From the NCBI GenBank assembly GCA_947630825.1, contig CANRJA010000011.1:1-56730 (forward strand): DNA of 56,730 nt, read 5' to 3'. The stretch's first letter is position 1. Each line of letters opens with the position of its first letter. Below the pieces are notes generated by a model, which saw only the letters and a list, made by a program, of their open reading frames with translations, had not been told where the DNA came from and searched no databases. Below, piece by piece: positions 41,750 through 51,083 of this stretch. This stretch comes from an uncultured Clostridia bacterium. GTDB taxonomy: Bacteria > Bacillota > Clostridia > Oscillospirales > Ruminococcaceae. A program made the position numbers and the translations under genes.

Positions 41750-42175
41750 ATGAATGAAAAAGATGTAATGATAACACTAAACACAAAACAGTCTGACGGG
41801 TTAAACAGTGAACATATGGAAATTATCACTGAGGGAAAATATAATAAATTTAAAGACGGATATATAATTTCTTATAAAGATTCTGAAGCTACGGGGTTTG
41901 ACGGTTCTTCGACCGTCTTGAAAGCAACACAGAGCAATAAAGTAGAGATCGAGAGAACAGGCACTTCGCAGAGTCAAATTATTATCGAAAAAGCAAACAA
42001 GCATCACTGTCATTACGGCACACCATATGGTGCGGTTATGATTGGCGTAACGGCAAGAGAAATCAAATCGCATCTTAATGATAACGGCGGAGATCTGTTT
42101 TTCAAATATGTAATAGATATAAACTCCAGCTTTATAAGCGACTATGAAGTAAATATAAATGTAAAATTAAGCTAG
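41750..42175 (+). CDS. DUF1934 (YwiB-type) beta-barrel protein
   Basis: 141 aa from the ATG at 41750. The family, a calycin-like small barrel of unknown role, is recognised by its two-sheet pattern with TEGKYNKFKDGYIISYKDSE, the HYGTPYGAVMIGVTA motif and the ending VNINVKLS. In Bacillus the homologue ywiB lies before argS, as here, which supports the identification. GAGGT lies 15 bases upstream, so translation initiation looks weak or coupled. Confidence 0.82.
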   Translation: MNEKDVMITLNTKQSDGLNSEHMEIITEGKYNKFKDGYIISYKDSEATGFDGSSTVLKATQSNKVEIERTGTSQSQIIIEKANKHHCHYGTPYGAVMIGVTAREIKSHLNDNGGDLFFKYVIDINSSFISDYEVNINVKLS

Positions 42176-42250
42176 ATTTTTATAATTGATAATCGGCAGC
42201 AGACAATGGGTAATTAGATTATCAATTACATAAAAGATGGGAGATATTAA

Positions 42251-44011
42251 ATGACAAGTATAATTAACGAGTTGACAAAAATAGTCAGTGAGGCTTTTGT
42301 AAAATGCGGATATGATAAAAGCTTAGGTACGGTTTCCGTTTCGGACAGGCTTGATTTATGCCAGTTTCAGTGTAACGGAGCATTTGCAGGAGCAAAGCAG
42401 TATAGAAAAGCTCCTTTTATAATAGCTGATGAAGTAGTTGAAAAAATAAGCGGAAATGAGATTTTCAAATCTGTTGAAATGGTTAAGCCTGGCTTTATCA
42501 ATATGACGCTGAACGATGAAATAATTATTAATAAAACAAGGGAAATTGCAAATGATATAAATTTAGGCATTCCGCAGGTGGAAAAGAGTGAAACTATTGT
42601 TTTAGACTACGGCGGTCCTAATGTTGCAAAACCGCTTCACATCGGGCATCTTCGTTCTGCAATCATCGGAGAATCGCTAAAGAGAATCGCAAGAGCAATG
42701 GGGAACAAGGTTATTTCTGATGTTCACTTGGGCGACTGGGGCTTGCAGATAGGTCTTGTTATTGCAGAGCTGTCTGAGCGCAACCCTGACTGGGTATGCT
42801 TTTCTCCTGATTTCGACCCAGAAAAGGACAAGGTGAACCCTATTGATGTCGACGAGCTTAATGAAATATATCCTTATGCAAGTCAAAAGAGCAAGTCTGA
42901 TGAAGCTTTCAAGGAAAAGGCAAGAGCTATTACTGCTGAACTTCAGAGCGGTCACAAGGGATATATAGCCATCTGGAAAGAGATAATGCGTGTATCTGTA
43001 AAGGACCTAAAAGAGAATTATGAAAAGCTGTATGTTGATTTTGATTTGTGGTACGGCGAAAGCGACGCTAATAAATATGTGGACGAGCTTATAGATGTTC
43101 TCAATAAAAAGGGTTTAATGTATAAGAGCGAAGGCGCTTTGGTTGTAGATGTTGAAGAAGAAACGGACAAGGCGCCTGTCCCTCCTGTTATTATAAAGAA
43201 ATCGGATAATTCAAATATTTATGCAACAACTGATTTGGCTACCATTATTCAGCGTGAAAAGGATTTTTCTCCGGACAGAATTTGGTATGTGGTAGACAAA
43301 AGACAGGGATTGCATTTAACGCAGGTTTTCCGGTGTGCAAAGAAAGCAGGTATTGTGCCTGAAAGCACCGAGCTGGCTCACTTGGCGATAGGAACAATGA
43401 ACGGAAAGGACGGAAAGCCTTATAAAACAAGAGACGGCGGAGTGATGCGTCTTTCCGATTTGATAAATACGGTCGTTCAAGCGGCTATTGAAAAAATGTC
43501 AGATGAGAACTTTGAATCTGATGAGGAAAAGCGTGAGGCGGCTCAAAAGGTTGCCATTGCCGCTGTTAAGTTTGGTGACTTGTCAAACCATATTCAGAAG
43601 GACTATATATTCGATATAGATAAATTCTTATCATTTGAGGGCAAGACGGGAACTTACTTGATTTACACAGTAACAAGAATTAATTCTATACTGAGAAATC
43701 TCGGTGCTGACGATGATCAGCCGTTGTCTTTCAATGGAATTTACTCTGACATTGAGCGTGAGCTTTTGCTCAACATAATTCTCAGCGGAGAGGCGTTTAA
43801 ACACGCATTGTCAGAAAGAGCGCCCAGCGTTATATGCGATAATGCATATAAGCTTGCTTCGCTGTTCTCAACATTTTATCACGATAATCACATTATGGGT
43901 GAGACTGATAAGGATAAACAGTCTAGCTGGGTTTCGCTGTGCATATTGGTAAGACAGCTTCTTATCAAGCATTTAGATGTGTTAGGAATAAAAGCGGTTG
44001 AAAGAATGTAA
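42251..44011 (+). CDS. argS: Arginyl-tRNA synthetase
   Basis: 586 aa class I enzyme. An N-terminal add-1 domain, the HIGH-type motif KPLHIGHLRSA (about residue 125), the conserved VHLGDWG, and YATTDLATI. In the KMSKS region the sequence reads MNGKDGKPYKTRDGG, as usual for ArgRS. A C-terminal anticodon-binding DALR domain follows. It charges tRNA-Arg. GGGAGAT lies before the ATG; the short gap before it holds an ATTGATAATC / GATTATCAAT inverted repeat. Last gene of the ddl operon. Confidence 0.97.
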   Translation: MTSIINELTKIVSEAFVKCGYDKSLGTVSVSDRLDLCQFQCNGAFAGAKQYRKAPFIIADEVVEKISGNEIFKSVEMVKPGFINMTLNDEIIINKTREIANDINLGIPQVEKSETIVLDYGGPNVAKPLHIGHLRSAIIGESLKRIARAMGNKVISDVHLGDWGLQIGLVIAELSERNPDWVCFSPDFDPEKDKVNPIDVDELNEIYPYASQKSKSDEAFKEKARAITAELQSGHKGYIAIWKEIMRVSVKDLKENYEKLYVDFDLWYGESDANKYVDELIDVLNKKGLMYKSEGALVVDVEEETDKAPVPPVIIKKSDNSNIYATTDLATIIQREKDFSPDRIWYVVDKRQGLHLTQVFRCAKKAGIVPESTELAHLAIGTMNGKDGKPYKTRDGGVMRLSDLINTVVQAAIEKMSDENFESDEEKREAAQKVAIAAVKFGDLSNHIQKDYIFDIDKFLSFEGKTGTYLIYTVTRINSILRNLGADDDQPLSFNGIYSDIERELLLNIILSGEAFKHALSERAPSVICDNAYKLASLFSTFYHDNHIMGETDKDKQSSWVSLCILVRQLLIKHLDVLGIKAVERM

Positions 44012-44016
44012 TATAT

Positions 44017-44050
44017 AGCTCTCAGGGCTTATGTCTTGGGGGCTTTTTTG
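44017..44050 (+). terminator. Terminator after argS
   Basis: AGCTCTCA / TGGGGGCT stem (two G-T pairs) followed by TTTTTT. Confidence 0.75.
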
Positions 44051-44070
44051 TTTTTTAGATAACTATTAAT

Positions 44071-44099
44071 TTGCAAAACTAAATATATAATAGTATAAT
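44071..44099 (+). promoter_or_regulatory. Promoter of ogg
   Basis: TTGCAA, 17-bp spacer, TATAAT, 31 bases before the ogg start. Confidence 0.75.
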
Positions 44100-44130
44100 A
44101 AGTATACCATTATATAAAAGAGGTAATCCA

Positions 44131-45000
44131 ATGAACTATAAAGTTGTCGGTGAAGATATTGTAATTATCCAAAGTGATTTTGATTTAGACGAAACTCTCG
44201 ACTGCGGACAGGCTTTCCGTTGGGAGAGAATTGATAAAGACAGCGAGGACGCAGATTTGCTGTTGAATATTGACTTTGACAAAGCATATAAAGGCTTTCG
44301 GCTTAACACTCAGCTTTTGATAAGCCAGAAGAAAATTAATGAAAATAGCGATGAAAGTCAGATAACTTTACATAACACTACAGAGAGCGATTTTCTGGGC
44401 ATTTGGCTCAATTACTTTGACCTTGAAACAGACTATTCTCTGCTAAAAAAGGAATTTTCCTCTGACAAAACTATGTGCAGAGCCTGTGAGTTTGCTCCCG
44501 GTATTAGAATGTTAAAGCAGGATAAGTGGGAAGCGCTTTGCTCTTTTATTATTTCGCAGAACAACAACATTCCGCGAATAAAGGGGATAATTTCAAGAAT
44601 GTGCGAGCATTACAAAGGCTTTCCGTCTTATGAACAGCTTGCAGAAGAAACAGTGGAAAGTCTTGCGTTTCTTCGCGCGGGATTCAGGGCGAAGTATCTG
44701 ATTGACGCCGCTCAAAGACTTTCAATCGGCGAACTTGATTTAGACGATATTTCCTCAATGGATTTGGAAGCGGCGAGAAAATCGCTTATGACGATAAAAG
44801 GCGTAGGACCAAAGGTTGCAGAGTGTGCGCTTCTTTACGGAATGTACCGCACGGACGCTTTTCCTGTTGATGTATGGATAAAGCGTGTGATGGAGGAGTA
44901 TTATCCGAACGGGCTTCCCGAATGCGTAAAAGGTAAAGAGGGAATCGCACAGCAGTATCTTTTTCATTATATTAGAAATCTCGAAAGAGCAGATATTTAA
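44131..45000 (+). CDS. ogg: 8-oxoguanine DNA glycosylase (OGG1-like)
   Basis: 289 aa of the HhH-GPD superfamily. The N-terminal beta domain has DETLDCGQAFRWER. The central FIISQNNNIPRIKGII is followed by the helix-hairpin-helix MTIKGVGPKVAECALL, whose Lys is the Schiff-base nucleophile. The catalytic Asp is in FPVDVWIKRVM. It excises oxidised guanine from DNA with lyase activity. Own promoter. Oxidative DNA repair in an anaerobe goes with the rubrerythrin elsewhere in the window. Confidence 0.94.
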   Translation: MNYKVVGEDIVIIQSDFDLDETLDCGQAFRWERIDKDSEDADLLLNIDFDKAYKGFRLNTQLLISQKKINENSDESQITLHNTTESDFLGIWLNYFDLETDYSLLKKEFSSDKTMCRACEFAPGIRMLKQDKWEALCSFIISQNNNIPRIKGIISRMCEHYKGFPSYEQLAEETVESLAFLRAGFRAKYLIDAAQRLSIGELDLDDISSMDLEAARKSLMTIKGVGPKVAECALLYGMYRTDAFPVDVWIKRVMEEYYPNGLPECVKGKEGIAQQYLFHYIRNLERADI

Positions 45001-45310
45001 TAAAACAACTGTCCGACTTTAAGGTGTTGTTTGCTAAGGGAATTTTTTACATTTTGATGAACAAATTATTTGTTAAAAAAACTAAAAAATCTTTTCAACA
45101 TTATAGAAGTTTTTTTGGAAAAGCCAAAAAATCGGGTAGTTTTCAACCTTTTCAACAGAGTTTTAAACACTTTTTATTGAGATTTAAACCTTTTCAACAG
45201 CTTTTTCAACAGAATTTTGTGATTTTTAAATTCTTGTTGAATAATGCAAAAAATTACGGTCAATACTATTTTTAAGCGAATATTATTGGTATCGGAGGTT
45301 TAACTCGATT
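45001..45310. repeat. Intergenic region with five TTTTCAAC repeats
   Basis: Direct repeats TTTTCAACA/C at 45092, 45140, 45149, 45191 and 45203, three of them followed by G (TTTTCAACAG). An 83-codon frame (45024-45275) runs through them but is low-complexity Phe/Lys/Gln. The repeats differ from the DnaA box TTATCCACA at two positions. Confidence 0.6.
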
Positions 45311-45574
45311 ATGATTAAAGGGATTAATAAACAAATTGTAGAAATCAAATGTCCTAAAAATGAACAGTACGAGAAGATATTACTTTTCACAAAGCAAAAC
45401 AGCGATGTGAACCGTGTAAGCGAAATTGACGAGGATATGCTTGAAATGTACCGTTCAATTATGAGCAGGTCAAAACAGGATACTCACGAGCGCAACAATG
45501 CGGTAGCGTGTGTTGTTCTGCTTTCTCTTGCGTGCTTGTTTCTTTTGGGATTTCTGGTTTTCACACTTCTTTAG
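45311..45574 (+). CDS. Small tail-anchored membrane protein, unknown
   Basis: 87 aa. The first 60 residues are polar and charged (KCPKNEQYEKILLFTKQN, then acidic DEDMLEMYRS), and the end is one hydrophobic helix (about 65-87). CGGAGG before the ATG supports real translation. No family recognised. It could be a tail-anchored adaptor or a small inner membrane protein. Confidence 0.6.
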   Translation: MIKGINKQIVEIKCPKNEQYEKILLFTKQNSDVNRVSEIDEDMLEMYRSIMSRSKQDTHERNNAVACVVLLSLACLFLLGFLVFTLL

Positions 45575-45636
45575 AAGTTTTATCTGATGTTTTACAATAA
45601 ATAAAAATATTTTCAAGAAAAAATCTTCGAAAGCTA

Positions 45637-45665
45637 TTGGCTTTTGGGGATTTTTATGTTATAAT
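45637..45665 (+). promoter_or_regulatory. Promoter of rlmB
   Basis: TTGGCT, 17-bp spacer, TATAAT with an extended -10 TG. Confidence 0.7.
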
Positions 45666-45704
45666 GTATTTTGAGTAGTTGGATTTAGAAGCAGGAGTAG
45701 TTTT

Positions 45705-46583
45705 ATGAGCTTTGATAAAGGGTATAACAATAGAAAAGGTTATGAGAAAAAGCATCATAATAAAAAGGATAATTTAAGTCAAAGCAAACGTGCTTCTGAT
45801 TTTAACAAAACTGCGGATAGTGTTTATGACAATGATAATTCAGACTTTACAGACGGAAGTATTATATTAGGGCGCAATCCTGTTATTGAAAGCCTTAAAG
45901 CAGGCAAGCTGATTGATTCTATTTATGTAAACAGCGAAGCGGGCGGTTCAATTTCCTTGATTTGCAGACTGGCAAAGGAGAAAGGAATCGTTATAAAGCA
46001 GGTCAATGAGCAGAAGCTTAATAAAATGGCGAACGGCGAATCTCATCAGGGTGTTATTGCTATGACAGCCTGTGCTGAGTATGTTGATATACAGGATATA
46101 CTTAATATTGCAAAGGAGAAGAACGAGCCTCCTTTTATAATTATATGTGATGAGATTGAGGATCCGCATAATTTGGGTGCAATTATAAGAACTGCCGAAG
46201 CAAGCGGCGCTCACGGAGTCGTAATCCCAAAAAGGAGAAGCGCGTCTTTAAATCATACGGTTTATAAAACGTCTGCAGGCGCGGCAGCTTGGGTACCTGT
46301 GGCTAGGGTTTCAAATTTAAGTCAGGCGGTAGATACGCTTAAAGAAAACGGCGTTTGGATATACGGAACCGACTCAAGCGGAGAGGATTATAATAACGTA
46401 TCATTCGACGGAGCGGTGGGGCTTGTAATAGGCTCTGAGGGATTTGGTATGAGCAGACTGTTAAAAGAAAAGTGCGACTTTTTGTTGCGGCTGCCTATGG
46501 TCGGTAAAATCACATCTCTTAACGCTTCTGTAGCAGGCGGAATTTTTATGTATGAGGTTTTAAAATCACGAACAGTCTTGTAA
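45705..46583 (+). CDS. rlmB: 23S rRNA 2'-O-ribose methyltransferase, RlmB/TrmH family
   Basis: 292 aa. A basic, disordered N-terminus (1-45) leads into the substrate-binding domain (ILGRNPVIESL, HQGVIAM). The SPOUT methyltransferase domain follows, with its three motifs: DEIEDPHNLGAIIRTAEA, VIGSEGFGM and LPMVGKITSLNASVA. These form the SAM-binding trefoil knot. The usual target is G2251 of 23S rRNA; the paralogue problem in this family leaves the exact site uncertain. GCAGGAG lies before the ATG. Confidence 0.92.
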   Translation: MSFDKGYNNRKGYEKKHHNKKDNLSQSKRASDFNKTADSVYDNDNSDFTDGSIILGRNPVIESLKAGKLIDSIYVNSEAGGSISLICRLAKEKGIVIKQVNEQKLNKMANGESHQGVIAMTACAEYVDIQDILNIAKEKNEPPFIIICDEIEDPHNLGAIIRTAEASGAHGVVIPKRRSASLNHTVYKTSAGAAAWVPVARVSNLSQAVDTLKENGVWIYGTDSSGEDYNNVSFDGAVGLVIGSEGFGMSRLLKEKCDFLLRLPMVGKITSLNASVAGGIFMYEVLKSRTVL

Positions 46584-46689
46584 TTGCTTATGGCGATTTT
46601 GTTGATTACAGGGTGAGATAAATCTTGCCTTTATATAAATATAAAAACAAAGAACAGGAAACAGCAATAATGAAAAGGAAGTGTAGGAA

Positions 46690-49368
46690 TTGGCAGATAA
46701 TTTTAATCTTGACGATATTTTAGACGAATATTCTGACAAGGCTAAAAATGTAACTCCTCTGTCTGATGCTGATGTTGACGAGCTTATCGGAGCAGATGAA
46801 AAAAAAGAGGACAAAGCTGACAAAACTGAAAAAAAGTCAATTATTGATGATTCAATTTTTAATGAGGTAATTGACGACGGACGTCCTAAGGAAACAATTA
46901 AGGCTGAGGTAAATGGCGGTGATAACTCAAACGGAGGAATAGATGACATAGATATAGACGCTATGGTTGAAAAGGCTGTATCTGACGTTGGAGACACACC
47001 GGTTTTAGAGAATGAAGAACCAACTCTTGTAAATGATAATAAGCCGAATAATGTGGACAGTTTTACACTTCCTGATATTGAAGTAGACGATGCGGAATTT
47101 TCCGACAATGAAGATAATTTAAACGAGACTGATAATGTAAAGAAACACTCAAAAGGTTTTGCAAAAAAGCTGAGCCGGAAGATTGAAGAGGAACGGGAAA
47201 GGCTTGAGGCTGAACGGGCTGAGGAAGAGGAGGCTGAAAGAGAAGGTCTTGAAGCCGGAATGGGCAGCAGATTCAGACTGAGAAAAACTTCGGGAAACAC
47301 AGCTATAATTGAAGGGCTTTTAAAATTAAAGAGAGAAAGAGGTACTGTAAACAGAGAAGCAAACGTATCTCCTGTAAAGCGTCTTAGAATTAAAGACGTT
47401 GATTTAGGGCTGGAGGGAAAAATAATCCCCAGAACCGAGCAGTTGGAAAAAATCAATCTTGATGATGACGAGATAATTTTCCCTGAAGGCGCTACAGATA
47501 CAATGAAGCTTCGCATACTTGCGGAGAGAAGAAAAGACAAGGTGGATAACTTTGTTTTGGAAAACCCTGAGGCGGAAATAAAAGCTGACGTTAAAGACAG
47601 TGAAGCCAGAAAGCACGTTAAGGATTTTACAGACTACAATGAAGCTCCGAAGGTTTTGGAGGATATTCTGCAGCTTAAGAGCAATCTTGTTATAAGACTT
47701 TGCATCTTGGTGATAACGTCGTTTTTCAGCTTATACATAGCGTTTGCCAACGATTTGGGTTGGCCCATTATTGAAGCTTTCAGAAGAACAAGTGCAGAAT
47801 CATTTATTTTTACAAATATAGCATTGGGTCTTGTCTCGGCATTTGTTTCTTATACAGTTTTGACATCTGGAATTAAAAAGCTTATAAAACGAAATGCAGA
47901 TTGCGACAGCGTTGCCGCGTTGGGTATAGTTACTTCGCTAATATCGTCATTGTTGTTGTTTATAAATCCCGGCATTATGCAGACAAGGACATATCACATT
48001 TATATGTCTGCGGCTATTTTAGGGCTTTTGTTCAATACGCTGGGTAAACTTCTTATAGTAAACAGAACCGAAAGAAGCTTTAAATATGTTGCGGGCGAGT
48101 ACGACAAATTCGCTGTTACTAATGTATTAAACGAGGATATTGCGTCAAAGTTTACCAAAGGCGCGCTGCTTAATGATTTTCCTGAGCTCGCAACGATGAG
48201 GAAAACTGAATTTAACAATAATTTTTTAGAACATTCATACTCAATGGATATTGCCGATAAATGCAGCAGAAAGTATGCTCCTATACTTCTTGCCGCAAGC
48301 GTTTTAGTGGGCTTGCTTGCTCTTATTTTTGACAGAAATGCAGCAGGGTTTTCTCAAAAGATTTTATCTGCATTTGCAGCGTTTTCGGGAACGGTTTCAA
48401 TTTCATCTTCGTTTGCGCTTATGCTTATAGTAAACCTGCCGCTTGCAAGGGCTTCAAAAAGATTTTTACGCTCATCGGGAGTTATGCTGGGCTATTCTGC
48501 TGTTGAAGAATTTGCCGACACGAACTCTATTCTGGTTGACTCACGTCAGCTTTTCCCTGAGGGTATGATAAATCTTGTTAATTTAAAAGCTATGTCGGCA
48601 ACGCCTATTGAGGAGTCTATTTTAATGGCTGCCAGCTTGTCTTGTCAGGCTGGAAGCGTTTTGCAGTCGATGTTTTATAATATGCTTAAGGGAAAGACCG
48701 AAATGCTTTACCCTGTTGAAAGCTATATTTACGAGGACGGGTTGGGTCTATCAGGCTGGATAGACAATCAGAGAATACTTTTCGGAACGAGAGAGCTTAT
48801 GGAAAACCATTCTATCGAGGGGCTTCCTCCGCTTTCTAAGGAAAAGGAGTATACAAAGGGTTGTATTCCTGTTTATCTTTCCATTTCTGGGGTTGTCTCT
48901 ACACTGTTTGTTATAACGGTTAATTCTAGCATCAGCGTTAAGAAGTGGCTTCAGGTTCTTGAAAATCAAAATATCACAACGGTTATCAGATCGGTTGACG
49001 GTTTTATTTCTTTAAATCTGATGTCTGAGCTTTTTGATATTTCTCCTGATTCGTTAAAGTTTTTGCCGTTCAGATATCATAATGAGTATGAAGACCAGAC
49101 AGGTTTTATTCCAAAGGCTTCTGCTTCAATGCTCTGTTCGGGACATTTTCCGTCATTTGCAATGCTTATAAGCGGTGCGAAGAAGCTTCAGTTTATCACT
49201 AATTTAGGAATGACTGTTCAGTTGGCGGCAGCACTTTTAGGACTTTTGATTGCCCTTGTTATGATGCTTGTAGGTTCATTCAGTTCGCTTTCGGCGACTG
49301 TGGTCATATTGTATAATTTATTGCTTTCTCTTTTATCCTTGGGAGTACAGTATTTCAGAAAGCTGTAA
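46690..49368 (+). CDS. P-type ATPase-like membrane protein without catalytic motifs
   Basis: 892 aa, starting with TTG at 46690, eight bases after AAGGAAG. Residues 1-325 are acidic and disordered with a charged coiled coil (KIEEERERLEAERAEEEE). The rest is membrane helices with soluble loops laid out like a P-type ATPase. The run KRFLRSSGVMLGYSAVEEFA resembles the segment before the phosphorylation site. Where DKTGTLT is expected it reads VDSRQLFPE (about residue 615). No TGD or GDGxND motif follows. It looks like a non-pumping relative. Similarity is judged by eye. Confidence 0.6.
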   Translation: MADNFNLDDILDEYSDKAKNVTPLSDADVDELIGADEKKEDKADKTEKKSIIDDSIFNEVIDDGRPKETIKAEVNGGDNSNGGIDDIDIDAMVEKAVSDVGDTPVLENEEPTLVNDNKPNNVDSFTLPDIEVDDAEFSDNEDNLNETDNVKKHSKGFAKKLSRKIEEERERLEAERAEEEEAEREGLEAGMGSRFRLRKTSGNTAIIEGLLKLKRERGTVNREANVSPVKRLRIKDVDLGLEGKIIPRTEQLEKINLDDDEIIFPEGATDTMKLRILAERRKDKVDNFVLENPEAEIKADVKDSEARKHVKDFTDYNEAPKVLEDILQLKSNLVIRLCILVITSFFSLYIAFANDLGWPIIEAFRRTSAESFIFTNIALGLVSAFVSYTVLTSGIKKLIKRNADCDSVAALGIVTSLISSLLLFINPGIMQTRTYHIYMSAAILGLLFNTLGKLLIVNRTERSFKYVAGEYDKFAVTNVLNEDIASKFTKGALLNDFPELATMRKTEFNNNFLEHSYSMDIADKCSRKYAPILLAASVLVGLLALIFDRNAAGFSQKILSAFAAFSGTVSISSSFALMLIVNLPLARASKRFLRSSGVMLGYSAVEEFADTNSILVDSRQLFPEGMINLVNLKAMSATPIEESILMAASLSCQAGSVLQSMFYNMLKGKTEMLYPVESYIYEDGLGLSGWIDNQRILFGTRELMENHSIEGLPPLSKEKEYTKGCIPVYLSISGVVSTLFVITVNSSISVKKWLQVLENQNITTVIRSVDGFISLNLMSELFDISPDSLKFLPFRYHNEYEDQTGFIPKASASMLCSGHFPSFAMLISGAKKLQFITNLGMTVQLAAALLGLLIALVMMLVGSFSSLSATVVILYNLLLSLLSLGVQYFRKL

Positions 49369-49403
49369 AAAATATATCATTAATTACATTAATTTATAAA
49401 AGT

Positions 49404-49429
49404 ACGGCGAGTCTTTTAAGGCTCGCCGT
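49404..49429. terminator. Hairpin between convergent genes
   Basis: ACGGCGAG / CTCGCCGT 8-bp stem with a 10-nt loop and AT-rich flanks. Confidence 0.75.
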
Positions 49430-49467
49430 TAATTATGCAATTTATAAAGGTTTTATAGCAGTTCTTT

Positions 49468-50370
49468 TCAAAGCAGTTTTAAAAGCTCATCAACCTTGTT
49501 CTTCTCGGCAAGACCTTTTGAAAGTGCAGTTGCGTTTGCGGCAGCAGTTCCCAATTTGAGTGCATAATTATAGTCGTTTGACTCTATATAGCCTGCGATA
49601 AAGCCTGCAACCATTGAATCTCCTGCACCGACAGCACTTATCACTTTACCTGCCAGAGTGCCCGTTTTATAAATCTTACCATTTTCAGTAATTAGTATTG
49701 CACCGTTGCCGCCCATAGAAACAAGAACATTTAATGCTCCTCTTTTCTGAAGCTCTTTTGCACAATTGATTATATCATCATCTGTTTCTAATGTCTTCGA
49801 GAAAAGCTCGCCCAGCTCATAATGATTGGGCTTTATCAGAAAAGGTCTGTATCTCAGTACATTTGAAAGCAAGTCTTCTGTTGCGTCAACAACAATTTTT
49901 ATACCTCTGTTTTGAAGCCTTTTCATAATTCTTTCATATATATCGCTTGAAAGAGTGTTCGGAACACTACCTGCAAGCACTAGAATATCTCCGTTATGAA
50001 TATTATCAAGCTTATTATATAACTTATCCATTGCACTGTCTGTGATTTCAGGACCTCTGCTGTTTATTTCGGTCTCAATGTCCGTTTTCAACTTTATGTT
50101 TATTCTGGTCATTCCCTTGTCAAGCTCTATAAAGTCAGTGTTGATACCTCTTTCTTTCAGACTTTGCTCAAGGGCTTTTCCGGTAAAGCCTGCAATAAAC
50201 CCGAGTGCCGTGTTTTCAATTCCAAGATTTTTTAATACAATAGATACGTTTATTCCCTTTCCGCCTAGCTGTAATTCTTCTGAGCTTGTCCTGTTTACTT
50301 TACCAGCTTTTAGGTTGTCAACATTTATTATATAATCCCATGCCGGGTTAAAGGTTACTGTGTAAATCAT
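49468..50370 (-). CDS. fruK: 1-phosphofructokinase (PfkB family)
   Basis: 300 aa ribokinase fold. The N-terminal TFNPAWDYIINVDNLKAGKVNR and QLGGKGINVS motifs are typical of FruK/LacC. The C-terminal anion-hole motif AVGAGDSMVAGF carries the catalytic Asp. It phosphorylates fructose 1-phosphate, or tagatose 6-phosphate in the LacC branch. No fructose PTS or regulator gene adjoins it, which is unusual for fruK and leaves substrate open. Upstream is a 150-base AT-rich gap. Confidence 0.85.
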   Translation of the reverse strand: MIYTVTFNPAWDYIINVDNLKAGKVNRTSSEELQLGGKGINVSIVLKNLGIENTALGFIAGFTGKALEQSLKERGINTDFIELDKGMTRINIKLKTDIETEINSRGPEITDSAMDKLYNKLDNIHNGDILVLAGSVPNTLSSDIYERIMKRLQNRGIKIVVDATEDLLSNVLRYRPFLIKPNHYELGELFSKTLETDDDIINCAKELQKRGALNVLVSMGGNGAILITENGKIYKTGTLAGKVISAVGAGDSMVAGFIAGYIESNDYNYALKLGTAAANATALSKGLAEKNKVDELLKLL

Positions 50371-50527
50371 TTTCTCCTCCGTGTTTTTATGTTTACGTTT
50401 GATTTTTGTTATGTAATAATCTATAATTATATCATAACATATTTTGATGTGTTTTTAAATAGTAAGGGGTAGTTTGAATTATTACCTGCAAATTAAATGA
50501 TAAATCAGAGATAGTATGGAGAGTGCG

Positions 50528-50608
50528 ATGATTAAAGCGGTTTTTATTGACTTCTATGGTACTGTTGTGCATGAGAACGACGTTATAATAGAAAAAGTTA
50601 CAATTTGA
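50528..50608 (+). pseudogene. N-terminal remnant of a HAD-superfamily hydrolase
   Basis: An ATG opens a 26-codon frame reading MIKAVFIDFYGTVVHENDV, which is the first motif (DxxGT) of a HAD phosphatase with Asp nucleophile replaced in register by DFYGT as usual for this subgroup. It ends at a TGA after about one tenth of the normal gene. The remaining domain is absent, and a GNAT gene starts 30 bases later. A deletion remnant is the simplest reading. Confidence 0.75.
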
Positions 50609-50638
50609 TATAAGCATTTATTAAATCGGAGATGTGAA

Positions 50639-51055
50639 ATGAGATTTGTGAAAAGCAGTGGCATAAAAATATATTTATCAAAAAAAGATAAGACATTAAT
50701 ATCATCTTTTGAATGTATAGAAAATGCTGTTTTGAAAAGCAATGTGATAGCATTTGATATTTATAATGATAATACTCTTGTTGGTTTTGTTATGCTCAAT
50801 AATTTTGCTGAGGACAGTTTCTTTTTATGGGATTTTGCTATTGACAGCAACTTTCAAAATCAACATTACGGCGAACAGGCACTAATAGAACTACTGAATA
50901 TATTAAAATATGATTATAATGCCAAACTGATCACAACAACTTACAAGTATGGCAATACTCATGCAAAATATATTTATGAAAAGATTGGTTTTGTTGAGGT
51001 AGATACGGTAAATGAGTGTAATATACACGAAGTAAATTTGGAGATTAAATTATAA
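50639..51055 (+). CDS. GNAT family N-acetyltransferase
   Basis: 138 aa. The acetyl-CoA binding core is visible: LWDFAIDSNFQNQHYGEQALIEL corresponds to strand 4 and the Q/RxxGxG/A motif (QNQHYG here). A later YIYEKIGFVEVDTVNE is motif B. The substrate is unknown; the general shape suits small-molecule or spermidine-type acetylation. CGGAGATG precedes the ATG. It directly follows the HAD remnant and may be the acceptor of its former promoter. Confidence 0.82.
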   Translation: MRFVKSSGIKIYLSKKDKTLISSFECIENAVLKSNVIAFDIYNDNTLVGFVMLNNFAEDSFFLWDFAIDSNFQNQHYGEQALIELLNILKYDYNAKLITTTYKYGNTHAKYIYEKIGFVEVDTVNECNIHEVNLEIKL

Positions 51056-51083
51056 TATAACGGAGTAATATTTTAAGAGGTGA

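Noticed and set aside
45092-45212. Replication origin based on DnaA-box-like repeats
   Set aside because: Each repeat has two mismatches to TTATCCACA and no dnaA, dnaN, gidA or rpmH gene lies nearby.
45024-45275. 83-codon frame between ogg and the small membrane protein
   Set aside because: Low-complexity Phe/Lys/Gln sequence created by TTTTCAAC repeats, without a ribosome binding site or family resemblance.
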